Assembly: GCA_900554545.1 (NCBI GenBank)
Contig: USHW01000003.1
Coordinates: forward strand, 1 to 64,000
DNA: 64,000 nucleotides
From: an uncultured Prevotella sp.
GTDB taxonomy: Bacteria > Bacteroidota > Bacteroidia > Bacteroidales > Bacteroidaceae
Reading direction: 5' to 3'
Every line of letters starts with the position of its first letter. The first letter of the stretch is position 1. Position numbers and translations under genes: made by a program. Shown in pieces: positions 37,381 to 46,596 of this stretch. Under the pieces are notes generated by a model. It did no database searches. It saw only the letters and a program-made list of their open reading frames with translations, and was not told where the DNA came from.

Positions 37381-38624
37381 TTGTCGATTTCGTACAGGAA
37401 GTCATTGTACGGGTATTTCTGCACGTGCAGCTGGCGCACCTGTTTGTAAAGGACGTCGCGCAGTTCGTCGATGTTCGACCTGTTCTTTGCTGATATGAAG
37501 ATGCAGTTGTCGCCCTGTTTCGCCATCCATGTACGCTTGAGTTCGTCGAGCGTAATGTTTTCCTTCGTGGGCGGAGTGAGGTCGTCAGGCTCTTTGTCAA
37601 CCCATGTGTAGGCGTCTATTTTGTTGAAAACCAGCATCGAGGGCTTGTCCGCGCAGCCGAGGTCTTTCAGCGTGTTGTTCACCACATTTACCTGTTCTTC
37701 AAAGTCGGGGTGCGATATGTCCACGACGTGCAGCAGCAGGTCGGCCTCGCGTACCTCGTCGAGCGTGCTCTTGAACGAGTCCACCAGGTCGGTGGGAAGC
37801 TTGCGGATGAAGCCCACAGTGTCGGCAAGCAGGAACGGCAGGTTCTCAATCGTCACCTTCCTCACCGTCGTGTCGAGCGTGGCGAACAGCTTGTTTTCGG
37901 CGAAAACGTCGCTCTTCGACAGCAGGTTCATCAGCGTTGACTTGCCCACATTGGTGTAACCTACGAGGGCGACGCGTATCAGCCGGCCACGGTTCTTGCG
38001 CTGCGTGGTCTTCTGCTTGTCTATTTCGGCGAGTCGTTGCTTCAGCAGCGACATGCGTTGCAGGATTATACGGCGGTCCATTTCGAGCTGAGTCTCGCCC
38101 GGGCCGCGCAGTCCCACCGAGCCTTTTCCGCCTCCCGAGCCGCTTCCTCCGCCCTGCCTTTCAAGGTGGGTCCAAAGCCTTTGCAGGCGCGGCAGCATGT
38201 AGCGGTATTGCGCCAGCTCAACCTGCGTCTTGGCGTTGGCCGTCTGAGCGCGCATGGCGAATATGTCGAGAATGAGCGATGTGCGGTCAAGTATCTTGAC
38301 CTTCAGCTCGTTTTCGATGTTGCGTATCTGCTTCGCCGACAGTTCGTCGTCGAAAATCACCATTCCGATTTCCCTCTCGGCGTCCTCTTCGGCCTTGATA
38401 TATTGCTTTATTTCCTCGAGCTTTCCCTTGCCCACGTATGTGGTCTGGTTAGGCCCGTTCACCTTCTGCGTGAAGCGTTTGACGGTCACAGCCCCGGCGG
38501 TGTCGGCCAGAAACTCCAGCTCGTCGAGGTATTCTTTTGTCTTGGCCTCGTCCTGCTGTTGCGTTATAAGGCCCACGAGGATGGCCGTTTCGGCTTTAAC
38601 TTCGGATATTACAAATTCTTTCAT
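37377..38624 (-). CDS. hflX: Ribosome-associated GTPase HflX
   Basis: GTPase that binds the 50S subunit and splits stalled ribosomes under stress. The protein is 415 aa. The N-terminal HflX domain (about 10-190) has the Gly-rich loop 'GGGSGSGGGKGSVGLRGPGETQLE', which contacts the peptidyl-transferase region in known structures. The G domain has G1 'GYTNVGKST', G3 'DTVGF' and G4 'NKID'. Length and motif order are normal. Confidence 0.95.
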   Translation of the reverse strand: MKEFVISEVKAETAILVGLITQQQDEAKTKEYLDELEFLADTAGAVTVKRFTQKVNGPNQTTYVGKGKLEEIKQYIKAEEDAEREIGMVIFDDELSAKQIRNIENELKVKILDRTSLILDIFAMRAQTANAKTQVELAQYRYMLPRLQRLWTHLERQGGGSGSGGGKGSVGLRGPGETQLEMDRRIILQRMSLLKQRLAEIDKQKTTQRKNRGRLIRVALVGYTNVGKSTLMNLLSKSDVFAENKLFATLDTTVRKVTIENLPFLLADTVGFIRKLPTDLVDSFKSTLDEVREADLLLHVVDISHPDFEEQVNVVNNTLKDLGCADKPSMLVFNKIDAYTWVDKEPDDLTPPTKENITLDELKRTWMAKQGDNCIFISAKNRSNIDELRDVLYKQVRQLHVQKYPYNDFLYEIDN

Positions 38625-38804
38625 TCGTGTGTTTACGGATGTATCGTTGTTCTATGCAAGGACAATGCAAGCGAGCGGAAAGAGAGCTTGCTCTCAATTT
38701 CCCGAGCGCAGCTTGTTCTATGCAAAATTACACAAATAGTGTAAAACGGCAAAGAAAAATGTCGTTTTACATCGACGTTTTATCACCTTTTTACCATTGT
38801 TTTT

Positions 38805-38918
38805 CTAAAAGGAGGCCTTTTGCTTTCCAAAAGGTCATCTCTTGCCGTCTGAAAGGCCGTCTTTTGCAGCCTGAAAGACGGCCTTTTGCAAGGGCGTTGA
38901 GTATCAATGGGTTACGCG
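38805..38918. repeat. Modular GGCC-type interspersed element, copy 9
   Basis: Units AAAAGGAGGCCTTTT, AAAAGGTCATCTCTT, GAAAGGCCGTCTTTT and GAAAGACGGCCTTTT are followed by the right end module CGTTGAGTATCAATGG plus GTTAC. It lies in the 640-nt gap between hflX and the DUF3667-type gene. The rest of that gap holds the small-RNA candidate and two promoter boxes. Confidence 0.85.
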
Positions 38919-39100
38919 GTGTCGGTAAAAGACCTTCCAACCGACGGTTTTACGCCTTCCGTTTGTGGCTCTGACAGCGTGTGTTGAGGGCGGTTTGACA
39001 GGCTGTAAAAGGGCGTAAAACAGCGTAAGTTACCGTAAACGTTTACGTAGTTTTTTGAGAAATAATAAAGGTTTTTTGATATAGGTCAATTTATTTTGTC

Positions 39101-39108
39101 TAATTTTG
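39101..39108 (+). promoter_or_regulatory. -7 box TAATTTTG of the small-RNA candidate
   Basis: It matches TAnnTTTG, with a TTG 22 nt upstream (39076-39078). Transcription would start near 39115. Confidence 0.55.
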
Positions 39109-39114
39109 CCCTCG

Positions 39115-39219
39115 TAACGAAGAGATTTTCAGAATTACATGCTACATTGATACTAAAGACTAAGACATTCAAAAAGTGGAAAAATTGCTCTGTCGAGATG
39201 ACAGGGCATTTTTTATTTT
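39115..39219 (+). ncRNA. Candidate small RNA of about 105 nt
   Basis: A promoter box at 39101-39108 is followed by a short ORF-less stretch and an intrinsic terminator: GCTCTGTC/GACAGGGC with loop GAGAT, then TTTTTTATTTT. A separate -7 box, TATCTTTG at 39222-39229, restarts transcription for the next gene, so this unit could stand alone. No known family is recognised. Confidence 0.5.
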
Positions 39220-39264
39220 CGTATCTTTGTGGCTGTTTTTGTGTCCCGTAAATCCTTATCTGAC

Positions 39265-40224
39265 ATGCAAAATCCTTTCAAGATAATAGCCCGCAAGGCC
39301 GTTTCGGCATGGGGCAGGGTGCGTTTGGCGGCGTCGCGCTTCGCCGCATGGCAGCGCAGGGGCGTCGAGGCGGCTCCCCTTTCGCAGGACGCCCACGAGT
39401 GCCTGAACTGCCATACTGCGTACACCGGCAACTTCTGCCCGCGTTGCGGACAGTCGGCCGCCGTCTGCCGCTTCACGTTCCGGCATGCGTTGAGCAAGAC
39501 GTTGGAGGTCTGGGGGCTTGGCAACCGCAGCCTGCCGCGCACGCTGTGGCATCTCATCTGCCGCCCGGGCTACATGATTGGCGATTATCTCGAAGGCCGG
39601 CAGGCGCCGTATTTTCCGCCCGTCAAGATGCTCTTCCTCGTCACGGCGGCGTTCATCGTCGTGCAGCACGTCGTCGCTCCGGGCGCGATAGACTCGAGTT
39701 ATGCTGACGCCACGACGCGTCTGGCAGAGTATAAGACAGATATTCCTGATGGAGAGGAGGCTTATCCGGGCAAGAAAATCTTTCTTGAGGGGATGGACAA
39801 CTTTATCGATGCATTCGACAGAGTTACCGATTTCTTCCAGCAAAACCAGGCAATAGAACTAATCTTGAGCCACAGCCTCTTCGCCTTGATTGCCATGCGT
39901 GTGTTCCGCAGGTCGCCGCAGCGCCCGAAGATGAATCTAACTGAGTGCTTTTTCTCGCAAATATTCATAGCCAGTCAGCTTATGATTGTGTCTATGGTGT
40001 GCCTTGTGGCTACTCAAGGAAGTAAGTGGATTGACAATATGTACAGTATGCCCACGTGGCTGCTGATGCTTGTACTTCTGTATGACTACAAGCAGCTGTA
40101 CGGCTTCGGCATGTTGCGCACGGCGTGGTACACCTTTAAGGTGCTCGTCGGATGGTGGCTTTTGATGTTCCTTTTGTTGGTCGTATGGATGGCGTTGAGC
40201 GTGGCTTGGACGGCGATAAAATAA
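39265..40224 (+). CDS. DUF3667-type membrane protein with zinc ribbon
   Basis: Membrane protein of 319 aa, function unknown. A four-Cys zinc ribbon near residues 48-66 ('CLNCHTAYTGNFCPRCGQ') precedes a conserved stretch 'FRHALSKTLEV' and 'RTLWHLICRPGYMIGDYLEGRQAPYFPPVKMLF', the pattern I associate with DUF3667. Four or so membrane segments follow. ATG 39265 is chosen because the -7 box at 39222-39229 would overlap the earlier GTG frame start. It converges on clpB. Confidence 0.8.
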   Translation: MQNPFKIIARKAVSAWGRVRLAASRFAAWQRRGVEAAPLSQDAHECLNCHTAYTGNFCPRCGQSAAVCRFTFRHALSKTLEVWGLGNRSLPRTLWHLICRPGYMIGDYLEGRQAPYFPPVKMLFLVTAAFIVVQHVVAPGAIDSSYADATTRLAEYKTDIPDGEEAYPGKKIFLEGMDNFIDAFDRVTDFFQQNQAIELILSHSLFALIAMRVFRRSPQRPKMNLTECFFSQIFIASQLMIVSMVCLVATQGSKWIDNMYSMPTWLLMLVLLYDYKQLYGFGMLRTAWYTFKVLVGWWLLMFLLLVVWMALSVAWTAIK

Positions 40225-40227
40225 TAA

Positions 40228-40330
40228 CACCCCCCCCAGCCCTCCCTAAGGGAGGGAGCTTAATTTGCCTTTTTAATATTCAAAGCATTTTAAACTCCCT
40301 CCCTTAGGGAGGGTTGGGGTGGGTGTTTAA
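40228..40330. repeat. Inverted arms of the CCCTCCC family, copy 4
   Basis: Arms 40229-40263 (CCCCAGCCCTCCCTAAGG) and 40294-40329 (CTCCCTTAGGGAGGGTTGGG) face each other across 30 nt between two converging genes. It could act as a shared transcription end. Confidence 0.8.
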
Positions 40331-42919
40331 TCAGTTCCTGAACGTCAGTCCGTCGCCGCCTGCATCCACCACGATGGGCTTGCTGCGGTCAACAGTGCCG
40401 CCGAGCAGCTGCTTGCTCAGGTCGTTGAGCATGTAACGCTGTATGGCGCGCTTTACGGGACGTGCTCCGAACTCGGGGTCGAAGCCTGCCGATGCGAGGA
40501 AGCTGATGGCCGCCGGGGTTACGTCGAGCGTCACATCCTGCTGTTCCAGCATCTTCTTTACGCCGTTTACCTGAAGAGTTACAACGTCTGCAATCTGCTC
40601 TTTCGTCAGCGGAAGGAACATGATGGTCTCGTCGATACGGTTCAGGAACTCCGGACGGATGGTCTTCTTCAGCATCTCCATCACCGTTTTCTTAGTCTTC
40701 TCGATTACAGAGTCGCGGTTGAAGTCGTTAATCTGCTCGAACTCTGACTGTATGTACTGGCTCCCGAGGTTTGAAGTCATTATGATGATGGTGTTCTTGA
40801 AGTTCACCGTGCGCCCCTTGTTGTCGGTCAGACGGCCGTCGTCCAATACCTGCAAGAGGATGTTGAACACGTCGGGATGTGCCTTCTCAATCTCGTCGAA
40901 CAGTACAACGGAGTAGGGTTTGCGCCTTACCGCCTCGGTAAGTTGTCCGCCCTCGTCGTAGCCAACGTATCCCGGAGGCGCGCCGATGAGGCGCGACACG
41001 CTGAACTTCTCTTGGTATTCGCTCATGTCGATACGTGTCATCATCGTCTCGTCGTTGAACAGATACTCCGCAAGAGCCTTTGCCAGCTCGGTCTTTCCGA
41101 CACCCGTCGTGCCGAGGAAGATGAACGATGCAATCGGCCTTTTGGGGTCTTGAAGGCCCGCGCGGCTGCGTCTTACGGCGTCGCTCACGGCAGTTATTGC
41201 CTCGTCTTGTCCTATTACGCGCTTGTGAAGCTCCTCTTCAAGGTGCAGTAGCTTGTCCTTTTCGCTCTGCATCATCCGCGTAACGGGTATTCCTGTCCAG
41301 CGACTTACCACCTCGGCGATGTCGTCTGCGGTCACCTCTTCGCGTATCATTGCGTTGCCGTCCTGCGTCGAACGCAGCTGCGCCTGTATGCTCTTGATGT
41401 CGTCTTCGAGCTGACGCAGACGGCTGTAGCGTATCTCCGCCACGCGCTCGTAGTTGCCTTCGCGCTCGGCGCGCTCGGCCTCGAAGCGCAGTTGCTCCAT
41501 CTGCTGCTTGTCCTGTTGTATCTTGTTGACAAGCGCCTTCTCGCCTTCCCACTTGGCGCGGAACGCCTTTTCCTTGTCTTTCAGCTCCGCTATGTCCTTG
41601 TCGAGCAGCGCAATCTTGGGCTGGTCGTTCTCGCGCTTGATGGCTTCGCGCTCTATTTCGAGCTGCTTAAGGCGTCGGGTTATCTCGTCAAGTTCCTCCG
41701 GCACGGAGTCACGTTCCATCCTTAGCTTGGCTGCGGCCTCGTCCATCAGGTCGATGGCCTTGTCCGGCAGGAAGCGGTCTGATATGTAACGCTCCGACAG
41801 CTTGACGGCAGCTATGCACGCATCGTCCTGAATACGCACCTTGTGGTGGTTCTCGTAACGCTCCTTAAGGCCGCGGAGGATGCTTATCGCACTAAGTTCG
41901 TCAGGCTCGTCAACCATCACCGTCTGGAACCTTCGCTCCAAAGCCTTGTCCTTTTCAAAGTATTTCTGATACTCGTTGAGCGTCGTCGCACCGATAGAGC
42001 GCAGCTCGCCGCGCGCCAGCGCAGGCTTCAGAATGTTGGCTGCGTCCATCGCTCCCTCGCCGCCTCCTGCGCCCACGAGGGTGTGGATTTCGTCGATGAA
42101 GAGGATGATGCGGCCCTCAGAGTTGGTCACTTCCTTTATAACGCTCTTCAGGCGCTCCTCAAACTCGCCCTTGTACTTTGCTCCGGCCACGAGGGCGCCC
42201 ATGTCGAGCGAGTAGAGCTGTTTGTCCTTGAGGTTCTCGGGCACGTCGCCGCGCACTATACGCTCGGCCAGTCCCTCGACGATGGCCGTCTTGCCGGTGC
42301 CCGGCTCACCTATCAATATAGGGTTGTTCTTGGTGCGTCGCGAGAGGATTTGCAGCACGCGGCGTATCTCGTCGTCACGTCCTATGACGGGGTCGAGCTT
42401 GCCCTGGCGCGCCTCCTCAACCAAATTCTTGGCGTATTTCTCAAGACTCTGGTAGTTGTCGTCGGCCGATTGCGACTGAACTTTCTGTCCTTGGCGCAGC
42501 TCGTTGATGGCCGCGCGCATCTCCTTCTCGGTGCAACCGGCGTCCTTCAGTATGCGCGACGCGGTAGAGTTGACCGTGAGCAGGGCCAGCAGCAGCGGCT
42601 CTACTGACACGAACTCGTCGCCCATCTTCGTAGAGATGTCAACCGCCTTTTGCAGCACTTCGTTGGTGTCGTTGCCCAGATACGGCTGTCCTCCCTGAAC
42701 GCGCGGCAAGCGGCTGATTTCGCGGTCGAGCACATTCTCCACCTGCATGGCGTTCACGCCAAGCTTCGAAAAGATGAAGTTGGCCACGTCCTTGGCCTTC
42801 GTCATCACGCCCTTCAGCAGGTGTACAGGCTCGATGGCCTGCTGGCCGCCGCGCTGCGCGGTGTTGACCGCCTCCTGGACGGCCTCCTGCGCCTTGATTG
42901 TAAACTTGTCGAATGTCAT
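40331..42919 (-). CDS. clpB: Disaggregase chaperone ClpB
   Basis: Hexameric AAA+ disaggregase working with DnaK, 862 aa. An N-terminal Clp-N repeat domain (about 1-145) leads to AAA domain 1 with Walker A '[10 protein letters not shown]' and Walker B '[12 protein letters not shown]'. The middle coiled-coil domain contains '[26 protein letters not shown]'. AAA domain 2 has Walker A '[10 protein letters not shown]' and arginine-finger segments. ATG 42919 ([14 protein letters not shown]) fits the family start and follows a GGAGAAC ribosome site. The longer upstream frame is translated repeat sequence and is not real. Confidence 0.97.
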   Translation of the reverse strand: MTFDKFTIKAQEAVQEAVNTAQRGGQQAIEPVHLLKGVMTKAKDVANFIFSKLGVNAMQVENVLDREISRLPRVQGGQPYLGNDTNEVLQKAVDISTKMGDEFVSVEPLLLALLTVNSTASRILKDAGCTEKEMRAAINELRQGQKVQSQSADDNYQSLEKYAKNLVEEARQGKLDPVIGRDDEIRRVLQILSRRTKNNPILIGEPGTGKTAIVEGLAERIVRGDVPENLKDKQLYSLDMGALVAGAKYKGEFEERLKSVIKEVTNSEGRIILFIDEIHTLVGAGGGEGAMDAANILKPALARGELRSIGATTLNEYQKYFEKDKALERRFQTVMVDEPDELSAISILRGLKERYENHHKVRIQDDACIAAVKLSERYISDRFLPDKAIDLMDEAAAKLRMERDSVPEELDEITRRLKQLEIEREAIKRENDQPKIALLDKDIAELKDKEKAFRAKWEGEKALVNKIQQDKQQMEQLRFEAERAEREGNYERVAEIRYSRLRQLEDDIKSIQAQLRSTQDGNAMIREEVTADDIAEVVSRWTGIPVTRMMQSEKDKLLHLEEELHKRVIGQDEAITAVSDAVRRSRAGLQDPKRPIASFIFLGTTGVGKTELAKALAEYLFNDETMMTRIDMSEYQEKFSVSRLIGAPPGYVGYDEGGQLTEAVRRKPYSVVLFDEIEKAHPDVFNILLQVLDDGRLTDNKGRTVNFKNTIIIMTSNLGSQYIQSEFEQINDFNRDSVIEKTKKTVMEMLKKTIRPEFLNRIDETIMFLPLTKEQIADVVTLQVNGVKKMLEQQDVTLDVTPAAISFLASAGFDPEFGARPVKRAIQRYMLNDLSKQLLGGTVDRSKPIVVDAGGDGLTFRN

Positions 42920-43068
42920 ATTTTGTTCTCCTTTCTTTCTTCTTTTACTGTGCTTTGTGTTATCCGTCAACCATTGTTTCAAAATGCGTGCCCGTGCATC
43001 CGTGCTGCCATTCTGTCTTATTGGCAAGACAAAATGACACATCTTGCAACTCCATACGTATGCAGCCT

Positions 43069-43183
43069 GTAACCGCTTGATAATCAACGTCTTTCCAATA
43101 TGCCGCCTTTTACCTTGCAAAAGGTGGCCTTTTAGCGTGTAAAACATGGCCTTTTGGAAGGCAAAAGACCGTCGATTGAAAAC
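43069..43183. repeat. Modular GGCC-type interspersed element, copy 10
   Basis: The left end module CTTGATAATCAACG and the following GTCTTTCCAATATGCCGCC are the same as in copy 7. Units AAAAGGTGGCCTTTT, ACATGGCCTTTT and AAAAGACCGTC and a degenerate right module CGTCGATTGAAAACCC follow. A CCCTCCCGAAGG single arm is attached at 43183-43245. Confidence 0.8.
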
Positions 43184-43464
43184 CCACCCCAGCCCGGCAT
43201 GAGACCCACCCCAGCCCTCCCGAAGGGAGGGGGCTTGATTACTTGTATTTATTTGATAGAAAATGGCTTTTGAGGTGATTGTTCAATGGCCGGCATCTGG
43301 TGTTGCATGGCAATAACGGAAAGCCATATCGGGAAATTAAATTTTGCACTTTTAGTCTACGGTAAACCTCCTTTTGTAGCCGTCAGTTGTTTCTATGTCA
43401 GGCGTTTTTTTCTTTTTCCGGTTAAAATTTGTCGGTTGACAGGTGTTTTATTACGGAATTTGAC

Positions 43465-43472
43465 TACCTTTG
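43465..43472 (+). promoter_or_regulatory. -7 box TACCTTTG of the zinc-ribbon operon
   Basis: It matches TAnnTTTG, predicting a start near 43479 and a leader of about 268 nt that contains the folded element at 43542-43663. Confidence 0.6.
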
Positions 43473-43541
43473 TAATCAGGATTGGCTCGATGCCTTTCCG
43501 TGATACATGTGACAAAAAGAAGAAGCGTTATGCTCGTCTTG

Positions 43542-43663
43542 TAAGTTGGAAACGTAGGAAATTTCGAACTTAGTACGAGAGAGGGCATAGTGGTTCTCGC
43601 GCTATGGCGTGGGCTGCTATAACCATATCTGTACTAAAGGTTTTTCCTACGACCTCCAACTTA
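43542..43663 (+). ncRNA. Structured 122-nt leader element
   Basis: TAAGTTGGA (43542-43550) pairs with 43655-43663. After a small internal loop CGTAGGAAA (43553-43561) pairs with 43643-43651, then TTAGTAC (43570-43576) with GTACTAA (43631-43637). All three helices are perfect and nested. The apex (43577-43630) has further options such as CGAGA/TCTCG and CATAG/CTATG. It lies inside the 5' leader of the next operon. It may be a regulatory RNA; a small terminal-inverted-repeat element is the alternative. Confidence 0.6.
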
Positions 43664-43746
43664 GGCATGGTGGCATCGCAGTTCCACGCTTCCCATTTAA
43701 TAACAGCCTATTTAGGGAACTGGTAGGCATAGTGATTTAATTTTAT

Positions 43747-44427
43747 ATGGAACAACGGTTTTGTCAAAGTTGCGGCATGCCACTGACCGATGAGTGCATG
43801 GGGACTGAGGCCGACGGCAGCCGCAGTAGAGATTACTGCGCTTATTGCTACAAGGACGGCAAGTTCACGCAGGACTTCACGATGAGCCAGATGATTGAGT
43901 TCTGCCTGCAATTTTTAGACCAGATAAATGCGCAGGCTGGTTGGAACCTCACTCCCGTGCAGGCAAAGGTACAGATGTGGAAACGCTTTCCGCAGCTGAA
44001 ACGGTGGAAGGAGAAAGACACACGGACGTTGGCGGAAAAGGCTGCGGCGCTGCTTGCACAGTGCGAGAACGTGACCGTGGCCTCGGTTGACGCCGACGGC
44101 TATCCACGCCCGGTGCAGATGTCGAAGATAGGAGCAAAGGGCTTCAGCGAGGTTTGGATGGCGACGAGCGCCGGTTCGGTAAAAGTAAGCGACTTCAGGC
44201 AGAACAACAAGGCCGGGCTTTGTTATGAGCATTACGGTGACGGAGTGGCCCTGCGCGGTACGGTGGATGTCGTTATTGACGACGCCGTGCGCAAGGCGAT
44301 GTGGCAGGACTGGTTTGTACACCATTTTTCCGGCGGCCCTGACGACCCGGATTATGTCCTCCTGCACTTTGTCGGCAAGGAAGCAACGTTCTGGATAAAC
44401 GGCGAATTTTCACATGCTGAAGTATGA
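43747..44427 (+). CDS. Zinc-ribbon plus pyridoxamine-phosphate-oxidase-like flavin protein
   Basis: Predicted cytosolic protein of 226 aa. The N-terminal ribbon has Cys6, Cys9, Cys31 and Cys34 ('FCQSCGMPL', 'YCAYCYKDG'), the 'putative zinc ribbon' domain. A helical part follows, then from about 95 a split-barrel like PNPOx ('NVTVASVDADGYPRPVQMSKIGAKG... VWMATSAGSVKVSDFRQNNKAGLCYE'), which binds FMN in relatives. It is first in a four-gene operon, overlapping the next gene by ATGA. Its leader carries the folded element. The substrate is unknown. Confidence 0.82.
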   Translation: MEQRFCQSCGMPLTDECMGTEADGSRSRDYCAYCYKDGKFTQDFTMSQMIEFCLQFLDQINAQAGWNLTPVQAKVQMWKRFPQLKRWKEKDTRTLAEKAAALLAQCENVTVASVDADGYPRPVQMSKIGAKGFSEVWMATSAGSVKVSDFRQNNKAGLCYEHYGDGVALRGTVDVVIDDAVRKAMWQDWFVHHFSGGPDDPDYVLLHFVGKEATFWINGEFSHAEV

Positions 44428-44777
44428 TGCTTATGAAACAGATTGATGCCGACGTGCGGAAAATAGCAGCCTGCGGCCTTTATTGCGGAGCTTGCCGCAA
44501 GCATCTTGCAGGGAAATGCAACGGATGCAGGCTGAACGAGAGGGCGAAGTGGTGTAAAATCCGCACATGTTGCATGGCCAACGGCTTTGATACCTGTGCG
44601 GAATGCGGCCACGACGTAAGTGATTGCAGGCTGTTTTCAAATTGGATTGGACGGGTGTTCGCCTTTCTGTCAAATTCCGACCGCCCTGCTTGCATCCGTT
44701 ATATTAAAGAACATGGTGACAGGGCTTTTGCCGAAGAGATGGCAAAACGTAAATGCCAAACTATAAAGAGACGATAA
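44424..44777 (+). CDS. DUF3795-type cysteine-rich protein
   Basis: Small protein of 117 aa with Cys pairs arranged as in DUF3795: 'CGLYCGACRKHLAGKCNGCRLNERAKWCKIRTCCMANGFDTCAECGHDVSDC'. Twelve Cys in about 55 residues suggest a metal centre or zinc fold. The start ATG overlaps the upstream stop (ATGA), so translation is coupled. The 'GRVFAFLSNSDRPACIRYIKEHG' tail is typical of the family. Function is unknown; the neighbours suggest a redox or metal-related role. Confidence 0.82.
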   Translation: MMLMKQIDADVRKIAACGLYCGACRKHLAGKCNGCRLNERAKWCKIRTCCMANGFDTCAECGHDVSDCRLFSNWIGRVFAFLSNSDRPACIRYIKEHGDRAFAEEMAKRKCQTIKRR

Positions 44778-44779
44778 AC

Positions 44780-45406
44780 ATGAAGAACGAAATATTGTAC
44801 CTGTTGCTTGACAACTATGCCGACCATGAGGCGGTGTTCCTTTCTTCGGCCGTTGCATGTGACGAGCGTAGCATCAAGACAAGCCCTAAATACGTTAACA
44901 AGATAGTTGCCCCGACGCTGGATGCCGTCCGCTCATGCAGCGGTTTTCGCATGTTGCCCGACTATTCATTCGATACCATGCCCGAAGATTATGCGGCATT
45001 GGTTCTTATCGGCGGCTTCGGCTGGCTTGACGAAGCGGTGGCCGGCAAGGTGGTGCCAATCGTCCGCCGTGCAATAGACAAGGGACTGATTGTTGGAGCC
45101 ATCTGCAATGCCGCGTCGTTCCTTGCCCGTCACGGTTTCCTTAATGCCGTAAGGCATACTGGCAACGGCTTGGAGCAACTGCAGCTGTGGGGCGGTGACA
45201 ACTATACCAATTCCGCCGGATATGTTGACGGACAGGCTGTGGCAGACCGGCGCATCGTGACTGCAAACGGCACGGGCAGTCTGGAATTTGCAAAGGAAAT
45301 GCTGCTGCTTTTGGAAAACGATACTCCCGAGCGGATAGAAAACTTTTATCGGTTCAACAAATTGGGATATGTGGAAGTGATGCGGCAAATGAAACAAAGA
45401 CCGTGA
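44780..45406 (+). CDS. DJ-1/PfpI-family protein
   Basis: Protein of 208 aa with the class I amidotransferase-like flavodoxin fold. It has the nucleophile elbow Cys in 'IVGAICNAASFLARHGFLNAVRHTG', and 'YAALVLIGGFGW' and 'IVTANGTGSLEFAKEML' as flanking conserved strands. Relatives include deglycase/glyoxalase-like and chaperone-like proteins and type-1 glutamine amidotransferases, so the precise activity is open. ATG 44780 is three bases after the preceding stop and starts the first beta strand, so I prefer it to the upstream frame start. Confidence 0.85.
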   Translation: MKNEILYLLLDNYADHEAVFLSSAVACDERSIKTSPKYVNKIVAPTLDAVRSCSGFRMLPDYSFDTMPEDYAALVLIGGFGWLDEAVAGKVVPIVRRAIDKGLIVGAICNAASFLARHGFLNAVRHTGNGLEQLQLWGGDNYTNSAGYVDGQAVADRRIVTANGTGSLEFAKEMLLLLENDTPERIENFYRFNKLGYVEVMRQMKQRP

Positions 45407-45409
45407 GTT

Positions 45410-45841
45410 ATGGACTTGTCTGATTGGTTCAAGGGCTTTGAAAAAGGAATGGCCCGACTTTCGCAAGAACAACGGTCGGCTTTCTTCTCGGAATGCGGCA
45501 AGCACTGTGTAAACGGCGGCACTCTCGCCGTTTACAGACAGTTGTATGATGAGGCCGGCGGCGACATGGATGCTTTCTTTCAGAAGGCGAACGGGCTGCC
45601 GGGAGTGAGAGGCGAGGTTGCTGAAAAGGGCAGGGTGTACAATCTTTCATTCTTGGAATGCACCTGCATCCTGTGCAAGCACGGATATATTTCCACGCCT
45701 CAGCTGTGTGAATGTTCACGCCAGAGTGTTGTTTATTCATTGCAAAGCCTCTGGAACGGCAGGAAGTTCAGGGTCACGCTCTGCCATTCCATTCTACAGG
45801 GCGGACGTGACTGCAAACTGAGGATTGAAGTGTTGCAATAA
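45410..45841 (+). CDS. Hypothetical Cys-rich protein
   Basis: Protein of 143 aa, last gene of the operon, 3 nt after the DJ-1-like gene. I cannot name it with confidence. The C-terminal half has eight Cys ('FLECTCILCKHGYISTPQLCECSRQSVVYSLQSLW' and 'TLCHSILQGGRDCKLRIEV'). The ending, a Gly-Asp/Asn-x-Cys next to beta strands, faintly recalls small ligand-binding domains such as the 2-amino-thiazoline hydrolase-like family. A strong terminator follows 16 nt later. Confidence 0.7.
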   Translation: MDLSDWFKGFEKGMARLSQEQRSAFFSECGKHCVNGGTLAVYRQLYDEAGGDMDAFFQKANGLPGVRGEVAEKGRVYNLSFLECTCILCKHGYISTPQLCECSRQSVVYSLQSLWNGRKFRVTLCHSILQGGRDCKLRIEVLQ

Positions 45842-46582
45842 GCATAAGATAGGTAAACCACAAGCGTGCAGCCCGAAGGGTTGCACGCTTGTGGTTTTTG
45901 TCTGACGGGCGGCACATGCGTCGACCAGCCGCTGCTGCACGTCGTTAATCTGGGAGTCAAGGAAACCATTGCGGCGCACCAGTCCCGTGTTGAACATGCT
46001 CAGCGTCGCCACTGCCTTAAAGCGCTTGTCCGTCTGCGCGGCCTTTAGCGTATATCCGCCTCCGCCGCAAATTCCCAGTATTCCTATGCGGTTCGCGTCA
46101 ACTCCGGGATACTGCCCTATGATGTCGCACGCCCTGTGTATGTCCTCAATGCGGTAGGCCGGCTTGTCGACGTTGCGCTGCTGCCCCTCGCTTCCGCCCT
46201 GATATGCCGCGTCGAAGGCAAGGCACACATAGCCCTGTTCGGCCATCCTTTGGCTGTACAGCCCGGCAACCTGCTCCTTGCATCCGCCGTTCGGATGGGC
46301 CACGACAAGTGCCGGATAGCTCTTCGAGGGGTCATATCCCTCAGGCGTATAGACATTCGCCGCTATATTGAGGCCATTCAGATTATATGTTATGCGGTGA
46401 ATGTTCACCTTGCCCGCGTCATTCTTTGTTATTGCGCCCTGATAGACCAAGCCGAACGGTTTGGCATTGGGGCTTTTTATTGAGGCGAAGTCTTCCTCGG
46501 TGAACGCCATCTGCGCATGTGCGAAGGACATATCTGCCAGAAGTGCGGCGACAATCATCAGTGTCTTGAAAGATATCTTCAT
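45794..46582 (-). pseudogene. 3'-truncated exported alpha/beta hydrolase
   Basis: The frame encodes 262 aa with a signal peptide ending at 'SFAHAQ'. A dienelactone-hydrolase-like core has nucleophile elbow 'GILGICGGGGYTL' (Cys nucleophile) and 'YPALVVAHPNGGCKEQVAG'. Homology-like sequence stops near residue 235 ('RLVDACAARQTK'). The last 25-30 residues are read from the terminator of the convergent operon and from antisense of its last gene. The segment that should bring the catalytic Asp and His is missing, so the product is probably inactive. It is downstream of the alcohol dehydrogenase with a 14-nt gap. Confidence 0.6.
45857..45899 (+). terminator. Intrinsic terminator of the zinc-ribbon operon
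   Basis: ACCACAAGCGTGCA pairs perfectly with TGCACGCTTGTGGT around a GC-rich loop, and TTTTT follows. The hairpin lies inside the antisense hydrolase frame, marking where that gene has lost its natural 3' end. Confidence 0.92.
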
Positions 46583-46596
46583 ACTGTTTTATCTAT

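Noticed and set aside
42920..43147. A 76-codon N-terminal extension of clpB
   Set aside because: It is translated GGCC-type repeat and leader sequence; the family start and a ribosome site support ATG 42919.
43286..43573. A 95-codon ORF ahead of the zinc-ribbon operon
   Set aside because: It spans the promoter and the 5' arm of the folded element and has no protein-like features beyond chance.
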